DNA of 64,000 nucleotides from Humibacter sp. RRB41 (GCF_022761015.1 NZ_JAKWJQ010000001.1:1054001-1118000); one strand, 5' to 3'. Counted from the first letter of the stretch, positions 50,013 to 58,867 are shown. Program-made: numbers and translations. Notes: generated from the sequence alone by a model not told the origin.

Positions 50013-51020
50013 ATGCAGACGATGCACGCCGTGGCGCTGACGCACGGCCTCCCGATCGATGACGAGCAGAGCCTGATCGACGTCGAGCTGCCGGTGCCGG
50101 AGCCCGGCTCCCGTGACGTGTTGATCGAGGTGCTCGCGGCCTCCGTCAATCCGGTCGATGTGAAGCAGCGCTCAGGCAGCCCCGAGCTGGATGCCCCGCG
50201 CGTGCTGGGCTTCGACGGCGCGGGTATCGTGCGCGCCGTCGGGGCGGACGTGACGCTGTTCGCGCCAGGGGACGAGGTGTGGTGGGCCGGCCAGCTCGAC
50301 CGGCAGGGATCGGATGCCGACCTGCAGCTCGTCGACGAGCGCATCGCCGGCAGAAAGCCGACGTCGCTGGGCTTTGCGTCTGCCGCAGCGCTGCCTCTCA
50401 CCACCATCACGGCGTGGGAAGCCCTCTTCGACAAGCTCCGGCTGACGTCAGCGGATGCCGGCACGCTGCTCGTCGTCGGCGCGACCGGCGGTGTCGGGTC
50501 GGTTCTGCTCCAGCTCGTGCGCGAACTGCTTCCGTCGGTGCGAACGGTCGCGACGGCATCCGGTGCCGAGAACGAGGCGTGGGTGCGTGACCTCGGGGCA
50601 TCCGAGGTCGTCGATCACCACGCGGACCTCGTCGCTCAGGTGCGGCGCATCGCACCTGAGGGCGTCGACTGGATCTTCTCCGCGCACAGCGCGGGCAGGG
50701 CGGCGGACTACGCGGCCCTGCTGCGGCCGTTCGGCGCAATCGTGGCCATCGACTCGGGGCGCGACGTCGACTTCGACCTGCTCAAGTCGAAGAGCCTCAG
50801 CTGGCACTGGGAGTACATGTTCACTCGCCCCGTGCAGCGTTCGAGCGACATGATCACGCAGCACGAGGTGCTTGATGCCGTCGCGACCCTTGTCGACGAG
50901 CATCGCGTGGTCTCTACCGCGACGACCGTGCTGCGCGGATGGGACGCCGCCACGTTCCGCGAGGCCCACCGGCTTGTCGAGTCGGGGCACACCGTCGGCA
51001 AAGTCGTCGTGGAGCGCTGA
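50013..51020 (+). CDS. zinc-binding-type alcohol dehydrogenase family protein (quinone-oxidoreductase-like MDR)
   Basis: A 335-residue medium-chain dehydrogenase. The GroES-like N-terminal domain has SVNPVDVKQRSG and VLGFDGAGIVRAVG, and the Rossmann domain has LLVVGATGGVGSVLLQL. The usual catalytic Cys/His zinc ligands of true alcohol dehydrogenases are absent (VDVK replaces the Cys), so it is a zinc-less, NADPH-dependent quinone- or enone-reductase. It follows galM by 10 bp but need not act on galactose. Confidence 0.88.
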   Translation: MQTMHAVALTHGLPIDDEQSLIDVELPVPEPGSRDVLIEVLAASVNPVDVKQRSGSPELDAPRVLGFDGAGIVRAVGADVTLFAPGDEVWWAGQLDRQGSDADLQLVDERIAGRKPTSLGFASAAALPLTTITAWEALFDKLRLTSADAGTLLVVGATGGVGSVLLQLVRELLPSVRTVATASGAENEAWVRDLGASEVVDHHADLVAQVRRIAPEGVDWIFSAHSAGRAADYAALLRPFGAIVAIDSGRDVDFDLLKSKSLSWHWEYMFTRPVQRSSDMITQHEVLDAVATLVDEHRVVSTATTVLRGWDAATFREAHRLVESGHTVGKVVVER

Positions 51021-51025
51021 AGGAC

Positions 51026-52981
51026 TCAGCCGAGCCGGTCGAGCGCCTTGGCCACGCACGAAGCGTAGATTCGCCCGCCCGTGCTGCCCGGGTGGATGTG
51101 GTCGGGACCGAGCAGATCTTGGTGCGGGGCGATCGCGTCGTGCCAGTCGGCCAATGCGGTCTGCCCGGGATGCGCAGCGACGAACGCCGCCAGGTCGCCG
51201 TCGACCTCGCCGAGCCACGGCTCGTCGGCGTAGATGTTGACGAAGACGATCGAGCGGTGAGGGCCCGCAGCCTGCAGCACCCTGTCGAGCGTTCCCGTTC
51301 CGAGGTAGCCGTTCGTGCCCAGCCCGATCAGCACGATCGGCCGCAGCTTTCCTGCAGCGGCCTTCTGCGTCATCAGGGCGGGGGCGTCCCTCGGGGAGCG
51401 TGAGACGACGGCATCGATGTCGATGCCGGGAAAAGCCTCCAAGAGCGCAGGCGCCGACGCCAGCATCACGGAGTCGCCGATGGCCGTGATGTCGCTGCCG
51501 TCCCGTGGCGCCGGAGCCCCGGGAACAGGAGGCGCAGGAGTGCTCGACGATGACGTCGGGCCGGGCTTCGGCGCGAACGACGACGGAGCGGCCGACGGCG
51601 TCACCTTCGGCGTCGCTGCAGTCGACGGAGTCGCCGTCGGCGTCGTCGCGGTGCGTGCGTGATCGATCGCGGCACGCCCGGCGTCGACCTGGCGCTGCAC
51701 GCTCGAGACGTAGGAGACGCTCTGCACGGCAGCGGCCGAGGTCGACGCCACCCCGACCAAGACGAGCACGAGCGCGGCACACGCACTGCCGAACGCCGCA
51801 GGATGCGCGTGGCGTACGCCCGGCCGGAACGGACGCAGGAGCACGCCGAAGCCGTGCGAGCGGATCGGCGTCTCGACGAAGCGATACGACAGCCATCCGG
51901 CGGCCGCGGTCAGCGCGAGCGCCACCCCGACCTTCGTCCACGTCGACGACCACTCGCCGGTCGTCGGCCACGTGAGTGTGAGCAGCACCCAGATCGGCAG
52001 GTGCCAGAGATAGATGCCGTAGGAACGCACTCCGACGGCGCGCAGCGGCCGCATGTCGAGCATCCTGCCGAGAACGGCACGATGCCGGGTGGCCGACCAC
52101 ACGATGCCGACGGCGGCGACGGATGCCACGACGAGGCCGCCGTCGTAGGCGAACGCATCCGTGTCGTGCAGCAGCACGACGAACGCGGCCAGCACAAGGA
52201 GTGAGACGGCTCCCACCGCGGGCGCCCAGCGCGACTCGAGGCGCCCGGCGAGCCCCGGATGGCCGTACTCGTCGTAGCGGGTCACACCGTCGAGCGCGAG
52301 TGCCAGGGTGGCGCCGAACGCCAGCCCGAAGAAGTGCGTGTCTGTTCCGTAGTAGACCCGGCTCGGGTCGGAGCCCGGCGCGTACAGCAGCGCCATCGCG
52401 ATCGCCGATGCGGCTCCGAGCGCGAGCGCCGCGACGGCGCGAGCCCTGCGAGGGAGCACCGCCACGATGACGAGCATGATGAGCGGCCAGACGACGTAGA
52501 ACTGCTCCTCGACGCCGAGCGACCAGAGATTGCGGAACAGCTGCGGGGTGGTCGAGGCGAAGTAGCTCTGATCGAGTCCGATGTCGACCCAATTGCTGCT
52601 GAACGTCGCAGCGCCGAGTACTTGGGCGCCGAGGTCGACCAGCACGTCTCCGCCGATCATGACGGCGACGGTGCTGCACATCAGCACGACGACGAGCAGT
52701 GCCGGCAGCAGACGTCTCGCGCGCCTTGCCCAGAATTGCCGCAGCGGCTCCTTGCGGCGCATCGAACCGACGAGGAGCGTCGTGATCAGAAATCCGCTGA
52801 TCACGAAGAACACGTCGACCCCGATGAAGCCGCCGGGAAGGACGTTCGGGAGGAAGTGGTACCCGATCACGGCGATGACGGCGAGCGCGCGCAGCCCGTC
52901 GAGCCCGCCGAGCCGCGTCGGGGTCGAGGAGGCGGAGGGAACGGGCGGCACGAGCGGGCGTGCCGGAAGCTTCGCGGACAT
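51026..52981 (-). CDS. acyltransferase 3 (OafA/YrhL-type) with C-terminal SGNH domain
   Basis: A 651-residue membrane protein. Residues ~25-390 form the ten-to-eleven-helix acyltransferase-3 domain (GGLDGLRALAVIAVIGYHFLP with the active-site histidine, FFVISGFLITTLL, RRARRLLPALL). A Pro/Ser/Thr-rich linker leads to a periplasm-side SGNH hydrolase domain (DITAIGDSVMLAS, IGLGTNGYLG, DHIHPGSTGG). It would transfer acetyl or other acyl groups to surface polysaccharide or peptidoglycan. Convergent with the dehydrogenase gene, 5 bp away. Confidence 0.9.
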   Translation of the reverse strand: MSAKLPARPLVPPVPSASSTPTRLGGLDGLRALAVIAVIGYHFLPNVLPGGFIGVDVFFVISGFLITTLLVGSMRRKEPLRQFWARRARRLLPALLVVVLMCSTVAVMIGGDVLVDLGAQVLGAATFSSNWVDIGLDQSYFASTTPQLFRNLWSLGVEEQFYVVWPLIMLVIVAVLPRRARAVAALALGAASAIAMALLYAPGSDPSRVYYGTDTHFFGLAFGATLALALDGVTRYDEYGHPGLAGRLESRWAPAVGAVSLLVLAAFVVLLHDTDAFAYDGGLVVASVAAVGIVWSATRHRAVLGRMLDMRPLRAVGVRSYGIYLWHLPIWVLLTLTWPTTGEWSSTWTKVGVALALTAAAGWLSYRFVETPIRSHGFGVLLRPFRPGVRHAHPAAFGSACAALVLVLVGVASTSAAAVQSVSYVSSVQRQVDAGRAAIDHARTATTPTATPSTAATPKVTPSAAPSSFAPKPGPTSSSSTPAPPVPGAPAPRDGSDITAIGDSVMLASAPALLEAFPGIDIDAVVSRSPRDAPALMTQKAAAGKLRPIVLIGLGTNGYLGTGTLDRVLQAAGPHRSIVFVNIYADEPWLGEVDGDLAAFVAAHPGQTALADWHDAIAPHQDLLGPDHIHPGSTGGRIYASCVAKALDRLG

Positions 52982-53048
52982 CGTCGGGCGATTCTAATCG
53001 GCACTCACGACGGTTGCTTTCAGACCCGCAGAGCGCGAGGGAGACCGA

Positions 53049-54545
53049 CTACACAGGGGAGACCGCGTTCGCTGCGATGACCTTCGTGTACCAGTCGAAG
53101 CTCTTCTTGGGCGTGCGTTTCTGCGTGCCGAAGTCCACGTGGACGAGCCCCCAGCGCTGCGTGTAGCCCTCTGCCCACTCGAAGTTGTCGAGCAGTGCCC
53201 AGACGTAGTGCCCCTCGAGCGGAACGCCGTCGCCGATGGCCCGCGCCGCCTGCTGGAAGTGGCTGCGCAGGTACGAGATGCGCGCGCTGTCGTTCAGCCC
53301 GTTCTGCAGCATGTCGTCGGGGATGCCGTTCTCGGTCAGCAGCAGCGGCACCCTTTTGTAGTCCTTCGTGATGCGCGTCAGCAGTTGGTACAGCCCCGGC
53401 GCCCAGATCTGCTCCCAGTCGGCGGTGGAGGTCTTATGGATCTTCACCATGGTGCCGTTCAGGTCGACGCCCGACACCCCGTAGTAGTTGACGCCGAGCA
53501 CCCCGATCGGGGAGGAGATCGTGGACAGATCGCCGTCTTTCACGAGTGCCTCGAACTGGTCGGGATCGGCAGGCAGCTGTCCGTTGGCCGAGCCGATGGC
53601 ATCCGTCGGGTAGCTGCCCTTCAGCACGGGATCGAGGAACAGCCGATTCTCCACGGCGTCGACGTTCTTCGTCTGCTCGGCTGCTGCCGGGTCGGTCGCT
53701 GTCACGGGGGTGAGGTTGAGCACCGGTCCGATCCGACCCTTCACGCCGTGCGCGCCCCAGGCTTGCACCGTGAGCCCGTGCGCGAGCAGCTGGTGGTGCA
53801 CTGCCGCCGCGGCTTGGTTCGGGTCCATGATTCCTGGGGCGTGGCTGCCGTACCAGTAACCGTTGAACGCGAGCGTCTTGGGCTCGTTGAGGGTGAACCA
53901 ATCGGCGTCGACGTCACCGAAAACGCCGAACACGATGTCCGCATAGTCCGCGAAGCGGTTCGCGGTATCGCGGAGCGGCCAGCCGCCGGCATCCTGCAGC
54001 GGTTGGGGGAGGTCCCAGTGGAACAGAGTGATGGCCGGCCGGATGTCGCGCTCCGCCAGTCCATCGATGATGCCCTTGTAGAAGTCGAGACCCTTCTGAT
54101 TCACGGCGCCCGAACCGGTCGGCTGGATGCGTGTCCACGAGATCGAGAACCGGTATCCGCCAAGCCCGAGTTCCTTCATCAGATCGAGGTCGCCCTTCCA
54201 CCGGTGGTAATGGTCCGCGGCGACATCGCCGGTGGAGCCGTCCACGATGTGGCCGCCACCCGCACGCGAGAACGTGTCCCAGATCGACGGGCCGCGCCCG
54301 TCGACGTTCCACGCTCCCTCCACCTGGTAGGCGCTGGTGGCGGCGCCCCAGACGTATCCCTTGGGGAATCTCATCGGGGATGCCGGCGGCGTCCATGCCG
54401 TGTTCTTCGGGGATGCCAGCGGTGTGCACGCTGCCAGCGCGGCCGCGACGGCTCCGCCGGCGGCCAGCCCGCCCGCCGACGTCAGGAGCTGCCTGCGGGT
54501 GAGTGAGAACCGGTTACGGGAGAACGTGTTGTCGTTGCCTGCCAC
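53049..54545 (-). CDS. GH1 family beta-glucosidase with Tat/lipoprotein-type signal
   Basis: A 498-residue family 1 glycosidase. The N-terminus has the twin-arginine motif TRRQLL (16-21), a hydrophobic stretch and a lipobox-like ALAAC (Cys40), so export as a surface lipoprotein is predicted. The acid/base is in WFTLNEPK (E221) and the nucleophile in LLLTENGIPDD (E405), with FPKGYVWGAATSAYQVEGA and YVWALLDNFEWAEGY. Most bacterial GH1 enzymes are cytoplasmic, so the export signal is unusual. The GTG start follows a CebR-like palindrome 30 bp upstream. Substrates may be beta-glucosides or cellobiose. Confidence 0.94.
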   Translation of the reverse strand: MAGNDNTFSRNRFSLTRRQLLTSAGGLAAGGAVAAALAACTPLASPKNTAWTPPASPMRFPKGYVWGAATSAYQVEGAWNVDGRGPSIWDTFSRAGGGHIVDGSTGDVAADHYHRWKGDLDLMKELGLGGYRFSISWTRIQPTGSGAVNQKGLDFYKGIIDGLAERDIRPAITLFHWDLPQPLQDAGGWPLRDTANRFADYADIVFGVFGDVDADWFTLNEPKTLAFNGYWYGSHAPGIMDPNQAAAAVHHQLLAHGLTVQAWGAHGVKGRIGPVLNLTPVTATDPAAAEQTKNVDAVENRLFLDPVLKGSYPTDAIGSANGQLPADPDQFEALVKDGDLSTISSPIGVLGVNYYGVSGVDLNGTMVKIHKTSTADWEQIWAPGLYQLLTRITKDYKRVPLLLTENGIPDDMLQNGLNDSARISYLRSHFQQAARAIGDGVPLEGHYVWALLDNFEWAEGYTQRWGLVHVDFGTQKRTPKKSFDWYTKVIAANAVSPV

Positions 54546-54575
54546 GAGCCGTCATCGCCTCCGAACGTGCGCCCC

Positions 54576-54589
54576 TGAGAGCGCTCTCT
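54576..54589. promoter_or_regulatory. CebR/LacI-type operator before the GH1 gene
   Basis: tgagagcgctctct contains the perfect 12-bp palindrome gagagcgctctc, close to the CebR consensus TGGGAGCGCTCCCA used for cellobiose control in streptomycetes. It sits 31 bp upstream of the GTG start on the minus strand. No LacI-family gene is in the window, so the regulator must act in trans. Confidence 0.72.
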
Positions 54590-54667
54590 ATTGGGTGCGC
54601 CCAGCATAGCGACGAGCGGGACCTCACCATAAGCGGTTCGGTCGATCCTGTCGGACGTCGGGAGTCT

Positions 54668-55387
54668 TCAGCCCTCGTCGATGCCCGTGATGCCGGCGTT
54701 CTCGGGCGAGAGCGATCCGCCGGTCGCCAGCCGCATCAGGTCGCTGTTCAGGTCGATCGAGAGCTCGGTTCCGCCTGCGCTGCCGTACTCGTGCTGGTAC
54801 TGTCGCCACGACTCGCCGCGCACCGAGCGCTCGAAGCCGCTCTCGATGAGCAGTACGAGCTCGAACGCGGCCCGATCGATGCGGGTGCCAAGCGACTTGT
54901 CCTGCCAGTCCTCAGTCGACGCGAAGACAGAGGTCGGCACGCTCAATGCGCGCAGGTAGGCGAACAGCGAGCGCATCTGCTCGTCGACGACAAGGGCGTG
55001 CCTCGCCGTGCCCGCCGTCGCGCCGAGAGCGATCGGCTTCGCGATCAGCAGATCGTTGTCGAGCACCTGGAAGAACGAGCTGAAGAGTCCGCTCGGCCCG
55101 GCCTTGTAGACCGGGGTGCTGGCGATCACGCCGTCCGCCTCGCGGAGCGCGTCGACGGCAGACGTGAACCGCGGGCCGAGCAGACCGGATGCCAGCGCCC
55201 CCGACAGCTCGGGAAGCAGCTCGCGCAGATCCAGAGTGGTGACCGTGACCGTGTGTCCGCGCTGCTCGGCGATGTCGCGCGCGGACTGCGCGATCCGATC
55301 GCCGAGCAGCTTCGTCGACGACGGGTCGCTGATGCCCGCGTTCACGACAACGAGCCGGAATACGGGCTGCGTCGCCTGCTCGCTCAC
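54668..55387 (-). CDS. NAD(P)H-dependent FMN reductase (CE1759-like)
   Basis: A 239-residue flavodoxin-fold reductase: LVVVNAGISDPSSTKLLGDRIA, IASTPVYKAGPSGLFSSFFQVL (the FMN-binding region) and LGATAGTARHALVVDEQMR. Coupled by a 4-bp overlap to a luciferase-like monooxygenase, it is expected to supply reduced FMN to that enzyme. The pair corresponds to the actinobacterial CE1758/CE1759 couple of unknown substrate. Confidence 0.88.
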   Translation of the reverse strand: MSEQATQPVFRLVVVNAGISDPSSTKLLGDRIAQSARDIAEQRGHTVTVTTLDLRELLPELSGALASGLLGPRFTSAVDALREADGVIASTPVYKAGPSGLFSSFFQVLDNDLLIAKPIALGATAGTARHALVVDEQMRSLFAYLRALSVPTSVFASTEDWQDKSLGTRIDRAAFELVLLIESGFERSVRGESWRQYQHEYGSAGGTELSIDLNSDLMRLATGGSLSPENAGITGIDEG

Positions 55388-56592
55388 GCTGACACCTCTT
55401 CGGTGCTCTCGCCCGTGCTCTCGTCGCGGGCGATCTCGTCGGTGTCCTGGTACGGGGAACCACCCGTGACGTTGTCGCCGCGGTTCGCGTTCGGCCGTGG
55501 TTGGCGAGATTCGGCGTCGCCGTACTTCGCCGTCACGAGGCTCTGGTGGGTCGGGGCATCCGGCACCTCGGGGTCGCGGCGGGCATCCATCTCCCTGCGG
55601 AGCACGGGAATGACCTCGCTGCCGAGCAGCTCGAGCTGGTCCTGCACGGCACCCGCAGGAAGTCCAGCGTGGTCGATGAGGAAGAGCTGGCGCTGGTAGT
55701 CGCCGACGTACTCGCGGAACGACAGCGTCTTGTCGATGATCTCTTGCGGGCTGCCGACCGCGAGCGGGGTCATCTCGGTGAACTCCTCGAGCGTCGGGCC
55801 GTGGCCATACACCGGCGCCTCGTCGAAATACGGGCGGAACTCGTTCTTGGCATCCTGCGAGTTCTTCGCGACATAGGTCTGGCCGCCGAGCCCGACGATC
55901 GCCTGCTTGGCGGTGCCGTGACCGTAGTGCTCGAAGCGCTGGCGGTAGAACTCGACCATGCGCTGGGTGTGCTCCTTGGGCCAGAAGATGTGGTTGGCGA
56001 AGAATCCGTCGCCGTAGAACGCGGCCTGCTCGGCGATCTCCGGAGTGCGGATCGAGCCGTGCCAGACGAACGGCGGCACGTCATCCAGTGGGCGCGGCGT
56101 GGACGTGAAGCCTTGAAGCGGCGTGCGGAAGCGTCCCTCCCAGTCCACGACGTCCTCGCGCCAGAGGCGATGCAGCAGGTTGTAGTGCTCGAGCGCCAGC
56201 GGCAGGCCCTGACGAATGTCCTGACCGAACCACGGATACACCGGCGCCGTGTTGCCGCGGCCGAGCATGACATCCATGCGGCCCTTCGAGAGGTGCTGGA
56301 GCATCGCGTATTCCTCGGCGATCCGTACGGGGTCGTTCGTGGTGATCAACGTGGTCGACGTCGTCACGACGAGACGCTTCGTGAGCGCGGCGATGTGCGC
56401 GAGAAGCGTCGTCGGGGACGAGGAGAAGAACGGCGGATTGTGGTGCTCGCCGATCGCGAAGACGTCGAGGCCGACCTCTTCAGCCTTGACAGCAGCCTTC
56501 ACCGTCGCGTCGATGCGCTCCGCCTCGCTGGGGGTCGCCCCGCTGACCGGATCGCGGGTGATGTCGCTGACCGAGAAGATTCCGAACTGCAT
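55384..56592 (-). CDS. LLM class flavin-dependent oxidoreductase (CE1758-like)
   Basis: A 402-residue bacterial-luciferase-family monooxygenase: QFGIFSVSDITRDP, FAIGEHHNPPFFSSSPTTLLAHIAALT, VDVMLGRGNTAPVYPWFGQDIRQG-like segment in the TIM barrel, and FLIDHAGLPAGAVQDQLELLG near the end. An acidic, low-complexity C-terminal tail (~360-402) is added. The ATG at 56592 follows AGGAG; the frame extends upstream without homology. Substrate unknown (sulfonate, alkane or aldehyde-type compounds are used by relatives). Confidence 0.9.
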   Translation of the reverse strand: MQFGIFSVSDITRDPVSGATPSEAERIDATVKAAVKAEEVGLDVFAIGEHHNPPFFSSSPTTLLAHIAALTKRLVVTTSTTLITTNDPVRIAEEYAMLQHLSKGRMDVMLGRGNTAPVYPWFGQDIRQGLPLALEHYNLLHRLWREDVVDWEGRFRTPLQGFTSTPRPLDDVPPFVWHGSIRTPEIAEQAAFYGDGFFANHIFWPKEHTQRMVEFYRQRFEHYGHGTAKQAIVGLGGQTYVAKNSQDAKNEFRPYFDEAPVYGHGPTLEEFTEMTPLAVGSPQEIIDKTLSFREYVGDYQRQLFLIDHAGLPAGAVQDQLELLGSEVIPVLRREMDARRDPEVPDAPTHQSLVTAKYGDAESRQPRPNANRGDNVTGGSPYQDTDEIARDESTGESTEEVSA

Positions 56593-56611
56593 GACGTGCT
56601 CCTGCCCTTTG

Positions 56612-56625
56612 TATGCGTTTGCATA
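56612..56625. promoter_or_regulatory. palindrome in the leader of the flavin-monooxygenase operon
   Basis: tatgcgtttgcata has 5-bp arms around a 4-base centre, 19 bp before the monooxygenase start codon. It may be an operator for a LacI/MarR-type factor. A second candidate site lies further upstream at 56727-56754. Confidence 0.4.
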
Positions 56626-56726
56626 GACCAGTAACGCATGCCCCACGTCCATCATTCCCCGGGAGGTCCCGCGCCGCATCTGGCGCTACCTCGCGCACGT
56701 CAGCAGGACATGAACGCCTCTCGCGT

Positions 56727-56754
56727 GCGTTGCAAAATACACATTGTGCAACGC
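56727..56754. promoter_or_regulatory. gcgttgca / tgcaacgc inverted repeat
   Basis: Two perfect 8-bp half-sites, 56727-56734 and 56747-56754, flank the AT-rich 12 bases aaatacacattg. They lie about 140 bp upstream of the monooxygenase operon and 46 bp downstream of the tRNA gene's 3' end. It may be an operator for the flavin operon, or may assist tRNA transcript termination. Confidence 0.5.
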
Positions 56755-56799
56755 GGCGAATTCGCGGCATCCGTCGTGCGGATCGAAGAATCGATTGGG

Positions 56800-56872
56800 T
56801 GCCCCCCGCCGGGCTCGAACCGGCGACCCGCGGATTAAAAGTCCGATGCTCTACCAACTGAGCTAGAGGGGC
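56800..56872 (-). tRNA. tRNA-Lys (anticodon UUU)
   Basis: Read on the minus strand, a 73-nt cloverleaf starts GCCCCTCTAGCTCAGTTGG (acceptor and D arm). The anticodon stem-loop is CGGACTTTTAATCCG (loop CUUUUAA, anticodon UUU), and the T arm is CGCCGGTTCGAGCCCGGCG. The acceptor closes with GGGGGGC and discriminator A. The 3' CCA is not encoded (ACCC follows). Confidence 0.97.
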
Positions 56873-56939
56873 GTCAGAGAACAATCTACCTGGGCGGCGC
56901 GGTGCCTCTGGCACACGAAGCGAGCCGTGTGACAGCAAG

Positions 56940-56976
56940 GCGCGGGCGCCGCGACTGCAGTCTGCGACGCCCGCGC
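56940..56976. terminator. terminator-like hairpin after the small membrane protein gene
   Basis: Arms gcgcgggcg (56940-56948) and cgcccgcgc (56968-56976) pair perfectly, with an inner palindrome gactgcagtc. The structure is 30 bp past the stop of the minus-strand small gene and upstream of the tRNA. Confidence 0.65.
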
Positions 56977-57006
56977 GTGTATGCCGGGTGATCCAGGTCG
57001 GTACGT

Positions 57007-57198
57007 TCAGGCGCGACGCCGCCCGGTGAGTGCACGGACGATCCAGACGATGATCGCGAGGATCAGCAGAACGATGCCCACCCAGAGCAACCAGCTCACG
57101 GCCGACCAGACTCCACCGGTGATCAGGAGGACGACGGCGATGATGGCCACGATGATCAACAGAATGTTCATCGTCGAAAAGTATCGAGGGTTCTGCAT
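57007..57198 (-). CDS. small two-helix membrane protein of unknown function
   Basis: A 63-residue protein (or 54 residues from the ATG at 57171). It consists of two hydrophobic helices, ILLIIVAIIAVVLLITGGVW and LWVGIVLLILAIIVWIVRAL, plus a basic C-terminal tail TGRRRA that places the end in the cytoplasm. AAGGG is upstream of the 57198 start; the 57171 start has GATACTTT a few bases before it and could be leaderless. I do not recognise a named family; similar small hydrophobic proteins are common in actinobacteria. Confidence 0.65.
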   Translation of the reverse strand: MQNPRYFSTMNILLIIVAIIAVVLLITGGVWSAVSWLLWVGIVLLILAIIVWIVRALTGRRRA

Positions 57199-57307
57199 GC
57201 AGGGGTAGCCCTTGACAGCAGGCGTGGTCGTGTGAAGGTCATCCTCCGATGCGGGCGAGGCGGCTCCGACACCAGCGGGAGCAGCGCGCATGCGGGATGC
57301 TGGAGTG

Positions 57308-57946
57308 ATGACCGACGAGAGCCGCCCGTTCCACAAGCCGACCAAGTTCTCCGGAGGAAAGTTCGAGAGCTTCCACGGCGCCGACGATCCCGCAGAAGTG
57401 AGCCGCGTCGCCCACGAGACCGCCGCCGCGCTCTTGGAGCGCGTGCGCAGGCATCCGGATCCCGAGGTCGTGTCGCGTCTCGTCAGCTACACCGACGAGA
57501 ACGGCATCGACGCGATCGCCGAATTGTGGTCGCACGCGGGCCCGCACAGCCTGCCTGGCGCGCTCTGGCGCATCTACCTGCTGAGGCTTGCGATTCGCGA
57601 GGATCCGCACGCGGCGAGCCTGCAGTATCAGCGTGGTGTCGACATCATGCAGTCGATCGACCCCGTGGTCGCTGGTGCTGAGGCGCCGACCGGCCCGACC
57701 GAGATCATCGAGCTCGCCGATCGCATTCTGCGCGGCGTCTTCGAGGGGGACTTCTCTGTCGCCCTCGACCGAGCGGCCGCATTCTGCCGGGTGAGCGCTG
57801 CGGGATGCACGAACCTCGCAGACGACGCCGAGGCCACCGAGCCGGAACGAGCAACGGTGCTCACCCGCAGGGCACTGCGTTTCTCACAGTTCGCCGGCGA
57901 ACTGGCCTCCGCAGCATCCCTCTGGCGGGGCGACTCCTTGGATTGA
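57308..57946 (+). CDS. conserved actinobacterial protein of unknown function
   Basis: A 212-residue soluble, mostly helical protein starting MTDESRPFHKPTKFSGGKFES. Conserved-looking segments are EVSRVAHETAAALLERVR, IAELWSHAGPHSLPGALWRIYLLRL and VTRRALRFSQFAGELASAA-like C-terminal helices. Homologues in Microbacteriaceae are sometimes labelled RNA polymerase beta subunit, but nothing here resembles RpoB, so I leave the function open. No signal peptide or membrane helix. Confidence 0.75.
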   Translation: MTDESRPFHKPTKFSGGKFESFHGADDPAEVSRVAHETAAALLERVRRHPDPEVVSRLVSYTDENGIDAIAELWSHAGPHSLPGALWRIYLLRLAIREDPHAASLQYQRGVDIMQSIDPVVAGAEAPTGPTEIIELADRILRGVFEGDFSVALDRAAAFCRVSAAGCTNLADDAEATEPERATVLTRRALRFSQFAGELASAASLWRGDSLD

Positions 57947-57983
57947 CCTGCCTTGGGTGTCCATCGCCCCCGGGCAGCGCAAT

Positions 57984-58063
57984 GGCCGGGCCGCAGAACG
58001 CCTCTCGGCGCGAGGCCGCTCGAAGCGGCTAATGATGGAGCCCGGGGTTACTGCGGCCCGGCC
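57984..58063. repeat. inverted repeat between convergent genes, candidate bidirectional terminator
   Basis: Arms ggccgggccgcag (57984-57996) and ctgcggcccggcc (58051-58063) are perfectly complementary. An internal hairpin gccgctcgaagcggc lies at 58015-58029. It is placed in the 141-bp gap between the plus-strand gene ending at 57946 and pstB ending at 58088. Its right arm, with flank ggccgacgcc, resembles the end of the repeat at 16596-16677. Confidence 0.7.
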
Positions 58064-58087
58064 GACGCCAAGTTTATCGCACGTGAC

Positions 58088-58867
58088 TCATCCGAAGCGG
58101 CCTGAGACGTAGTCCTCTGTGGCCTGCACGGACGGCTTCGTGAAGATCGTCGCGGTGTCGTCGTACTCGATGAGCTTGCCCGGCTTGCCGGTGCCTGCGA
58201 TGTTGAAGAACGCAGTCTTGTCGGAGACGCGAGTCGCCTGCTGCATGTTGTGCGTGACGATCACAATCGTGTACTCGCGCTTGAGTTCCTCGATGAGGTC
58301 CTCGATGGCGAGCGTGGAGATCGGGTCGAGTGCGGAGCATGGCTCGTCCATCAGCAGGATGTCCGGCGCCACCGCGATCGCACGCGCGATGCACAGACGC
58401 TGCTGCTGTCCGCCGGAAAGACCGGAGCCGGGGAGGTGGAGGCGGTCTTTCACCTCGTTCCAGAGGTTCGCACCCTTGAGGGACGTCTCGACCAGGTCGT
58501 CGGCGTCGCTCTTGGACATCCGCTTGCTGTTCAGCCGCACGCCGGCGAGCACGTTGTCGCGAATGGACATCGTCGGGAACGGATTCGCGCGCTGGAACAC
58601 CATTCCGACCTGACGTCGAACCGAAACGGGATCCACTCCGGGCGCGTAGAGGTTGTCGCCGTCGATGTAGACCTCGCCGTCGACGTGTGCGCCGGGGATC
58701 ACCTCGTGCATGCGGTTCAGGGTGCGCAGGAAGGTCGACTTGCCGCATCCGCTCGGTCCGATGAACGCGGTGACGGTACGCGGTTCGATCGTCATGTTCA
58801 CGCCCTCTACGGCGAGGAAGTCGCTGTAGTAGACGTCGAGATCGTTCACGTTGATGCGCTTGGACAC
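58088..58867 (-). CDS. pstB: phosphate ABC transporter ATP-binding protein
   Basis: A 259-residue ABC ATPase energising phosphate uptake. Walker A is [10 protein letters not shown], the signature is [10 protein letters not shown], Walker B is [13 protein letters not shown], and the switch histidine is in [12 protein letters not shown]. The GTG at 58867 follows AAGAGGAG. It is the last gene of pstSCAB on this strand. Confidence 0.98.
   Translation of the reverse strand: MSKRINVNDLDVYYSDFLAVEGVNMTIEPRTVTAFIGPSGCGKSTFLRTLNRMHEVIPGAHVDGEVYIDGDNLYAPGVDPVSVRRQVGMVFQRANPFPTMSIRDNVLAGVRLNSKRMSKSDADDLVETSLKGANLWNEVKDRLHLPGSGLSGGQQQRLCIARAIAVAPDILLMDEPCSALDPISTLAIEDLIEELKREYTIVIVTHNMQQATRVSDKTAFFNIAGTGKPGKLIEYDDTATIFTKPSVQATEDYVSGRFG

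Noticed and set aside
57308-57946. RNA polymerase beta subunit label for the 212-residue protein
   Set aside because: Length and sequence have no RpoB motif; the label on relatives is likely a propagated error.
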